From contig NZ_CP101459.1 of assembly GCF_024362525.1 (NCBI RefSeq), positions 372,001 through 436,000 of the forward strand: 64,000 bases of DNA. Direction: 5' to 3'. The position numbers and the translations under genes were made by a program. Under the pieces are notes generated by a model, which made no database searches, had not been told where the DNA came from, and worked only from the letters and a program-made list of their open reading frames with translations. Origin of the DNA: Natrononativus amylolyticus. GTDB taxonomy: Archaea > Halobacteriota > Halobacteria > Halobacteriales > Natrialbaceae. Shown in pieces: positions 62,945 through 64,000 of the stretch (its first letter is position 1; the number at the start of each line of letters is the position of its first letter).

Positions 62945-64000
62945 TTAGTCATACGCCGGGATGCCGGTGAGGTCGTGACCGAGGACGAGGGTGTGGATGT
63001 CGTGGGTGCCCTCGTAGGTGTAGACGGTCTCCATGTTGGCCATGTGGCGCATCGGCGAGTAATCCGTCGTGATGCCGTTGCCGCCGAGCATCTCGCGGGC
63101 GACGCGCGACTGGTCGCGAGCCATCCGGACGTTGTTGCGTTTGGCCATCGAGACGTGCTGGGGCCGGAGGTCGCCGCGCTCTTTGAGTTCCGCGAGGCGG
63201 TACGCCAGCAGCTGTGCGAGGGTGATCTGGGTCGCCATCTCCGCGAGTTTGTCCTGCTGGAGCTGGAACCGGCCGATCGGCCCGCCGAACTGCTCTCGGT
63301 CTTTGGCGTACTGGCGGGCCTCCTCGAAGCAGTCTCGAGCCGCGCCCACCGCACCCCAGGCGATGCCGTACCGGGCCTGCGTTAAACAGGAGAGCGGCCC
63401 CTTCATCCCCTCGACGCCCGGCAGCACATTCTCTTCTGGAATCCGCACGTCGTTGAGGCCGATCTCGCCGGTGATCGAGGCGCGAAGCGAGAGCTTCTCG
63501 GTGATCTTGTTCGTCGAAACGCCGTCGCGGTCGGTCTCGACGAGGAAGCCTCGAACCGGGTTATCGTCGGCGGAGCGATCTCTGGCCCAGACGACGGCCA
63601 CATCGGAGATGGGGGAGTTGGTGATCCAGGTCTTCGAGCCGTTGAGCACGAAGCCATCCGCGTCGCGCTCGGCGTGCGTTTCCATCCCCGAGGGGTTCGA
63701 ACCGTGCTGGGGCTCCGTGAGGCCGAAGCAGCCCACGGCCTCGCCCTCCCCCAGCTTGGGGAGCCACTCTTCTTTCTGGTCCTCGCTACCGTAGGCGTGG
63801 ATCGGGTACATGACCAGCGCGCCCTGCACGGAGGCCATTGATCTCAGTCCCGAGTCGCAGGCCTCGAGTTCCTGCATCAACAACCCGTAGGCGGTCTCGG
63901 AGACGCCCGGCGAGCCGTAGCCCTCGAGGTTCGGCGCGTAAAATCCCATCTCGCCCATCTCGGGGATCAGCTCGGTGGGGAAGGTGCCGTTCTCGTAGTG
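62945..64000 (-). CDS. Acyl-CoA dehydrogenase, glutaryl-CoA dehydrogenase-like (N-terminus outside window)
   Basis: The frame runs to the right edge, giving 351 C-terminal residues. FAD/substrate motifs are GCFGLTEPQHGSNPSGMETH, then WITNSPISDVAVVWARD, LSLRASITGEI, and LAQLLAYRLAEL. The catalytic-base region VYTYEGTHDIHTLVLGHD is the glutaryl-CoA dehydrogenase form. It oxidises an acyl-CoA with decarboxylation if it is a true GcdH. It is transcribed ahead of the CoA-transferase with a 27-nt gap. Confidence 0.85.
   Translation of the reverse strand, partial: HYENGTFPTELIPEMGEMGFYAPNLEGYGSPGVSETAYGLLMQELEACDSGLRSMASVQGALVMYPIHAYGSEDQKEEWLPKLGEGEAVGCFGLTEPQHGSNPSGMETHAERDADGFVLNGSKTWITNSPISDVAVVWARDRSADDNPVRGFLVETDRDGVSTNKITEKLSLRASITGEIGLNDVRIPEENVLPGVEGMKGPLSCLTQARYGIAWGAVGAARDCFEEARQYAKDREQFGGPIGRFQLQQDKLAEMATQITLAQLLAYRLAELKERGDLRPQHVSMAKRNNVRMARDQSRVAREMLGGNGITTDYSPMRHMANMETVYTYEGTHDIHTLVLGHDLTGIPAYD

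Noticed and set aside
1-64000. Abundant CTCGAG hexamers as a possible DNA uptake or methylation signal
   Set aside because: They occur mostly as Leu-Glu codons in acidic proteins, so codon use explains them without counting evidence.

Overview
The window reads as chromosomal DNA of a halophilic archaeon (class Halobacteria). The evidence is the very high G+C, strongly acidic proteins, twin-arginine signal peptides that mostly end in a lipobox, archaeal TATA promoters with many leaderless starts, a HalX domain, haloarchaeal HTH regulators, and a PGF-CTERM surface-protein anchor. A Natrinema/Haloterrigena-like genus is plausible, but that is only an impression. No rRNA, tRNA, CRISPR array or intact insertion sequence was seen.

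Layout. (1) 1-14600 is largely a denitrification district. On the minus strand at the left edge are an NnrS-like membrane protein and a MIP18-like protein, followed by two DoxX paralogues. A GNAT acetyltransferase, a decayed GNAT/ATP-grasp pseudogene, a 45-aa zinc ribbon, a flavin/PNPOx-like protein and a methyltransferase come next. Then a NarO-type cysteine-cluster regulator faces the complete nos cluster: nosZ, a membrane protein, nosD, nosF, nosY, nosL. A second mini zinc ribbon follows. (2) 14700-24970 holds a small HTH regulator, a micro-membrane protein plus a YeiH-type transporter, the phosphate importer pstSCAB, an MmgE/PrpD protein, and a tungstate importer tupABC with a ModE-type regulator. 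(3) 25000-36800 holds a secreted five-repeat protein, an arsR-arsM pair, an MBL-fold hydrolase, a three-gene FtsX/MacB-like ABC system, a coiled-coil protein, a membrane protein with a winged-helix tail, a VOC protein and a lipoprotein metallophosphatase. (4) 37000-57000 is a cell-surface and sensing region. It has a sugar-nucleotide transferase, a hexapeptide acyltransferase, and one 12.5-kb gene for a roughly 4154-aa secreted protein. That protein combines two beta-helix regions, 11 tandem ~101-aa repeats, Ig-like domains, an Asp/Ser linker and a PGF-CTERM. Beside it lie a receiver-kinase lacking the usual H-box histidine, an HxlR-receiver-HalX fusion, and a 7TM-PAS-PAS histidine kinase. (5) 57100-64000 holds general metabolism: a membrane protein, an aminotransferase, a catechol-dioxygenase-like VOC protein, an alpha/beta-hydrolase remnant, an Lrp/AsnC regulator, a class III CoA-transferase and a truncated acyl-CoA dehydrogenase.

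How the genes fit together. The nos genes make a self-contained N2O-reduction unit: a copper enzyme, a NosDFY copper/sulfur maturation system, and a NosL chaperone. An oxygen-sensing NarO-like activator probably controls it. An inverted repeat close to CGAAC-N2-GTTCG lies before nosZ, and a similar one lies before the MIP18-like/NnrS-like operon. The strongest candidates for undescribed biology are the giant repeat protein with its adjacent signalling genes, the MIP18-like denitrification-linked protein, and the two mini zinc ribbons that share a promoter element.
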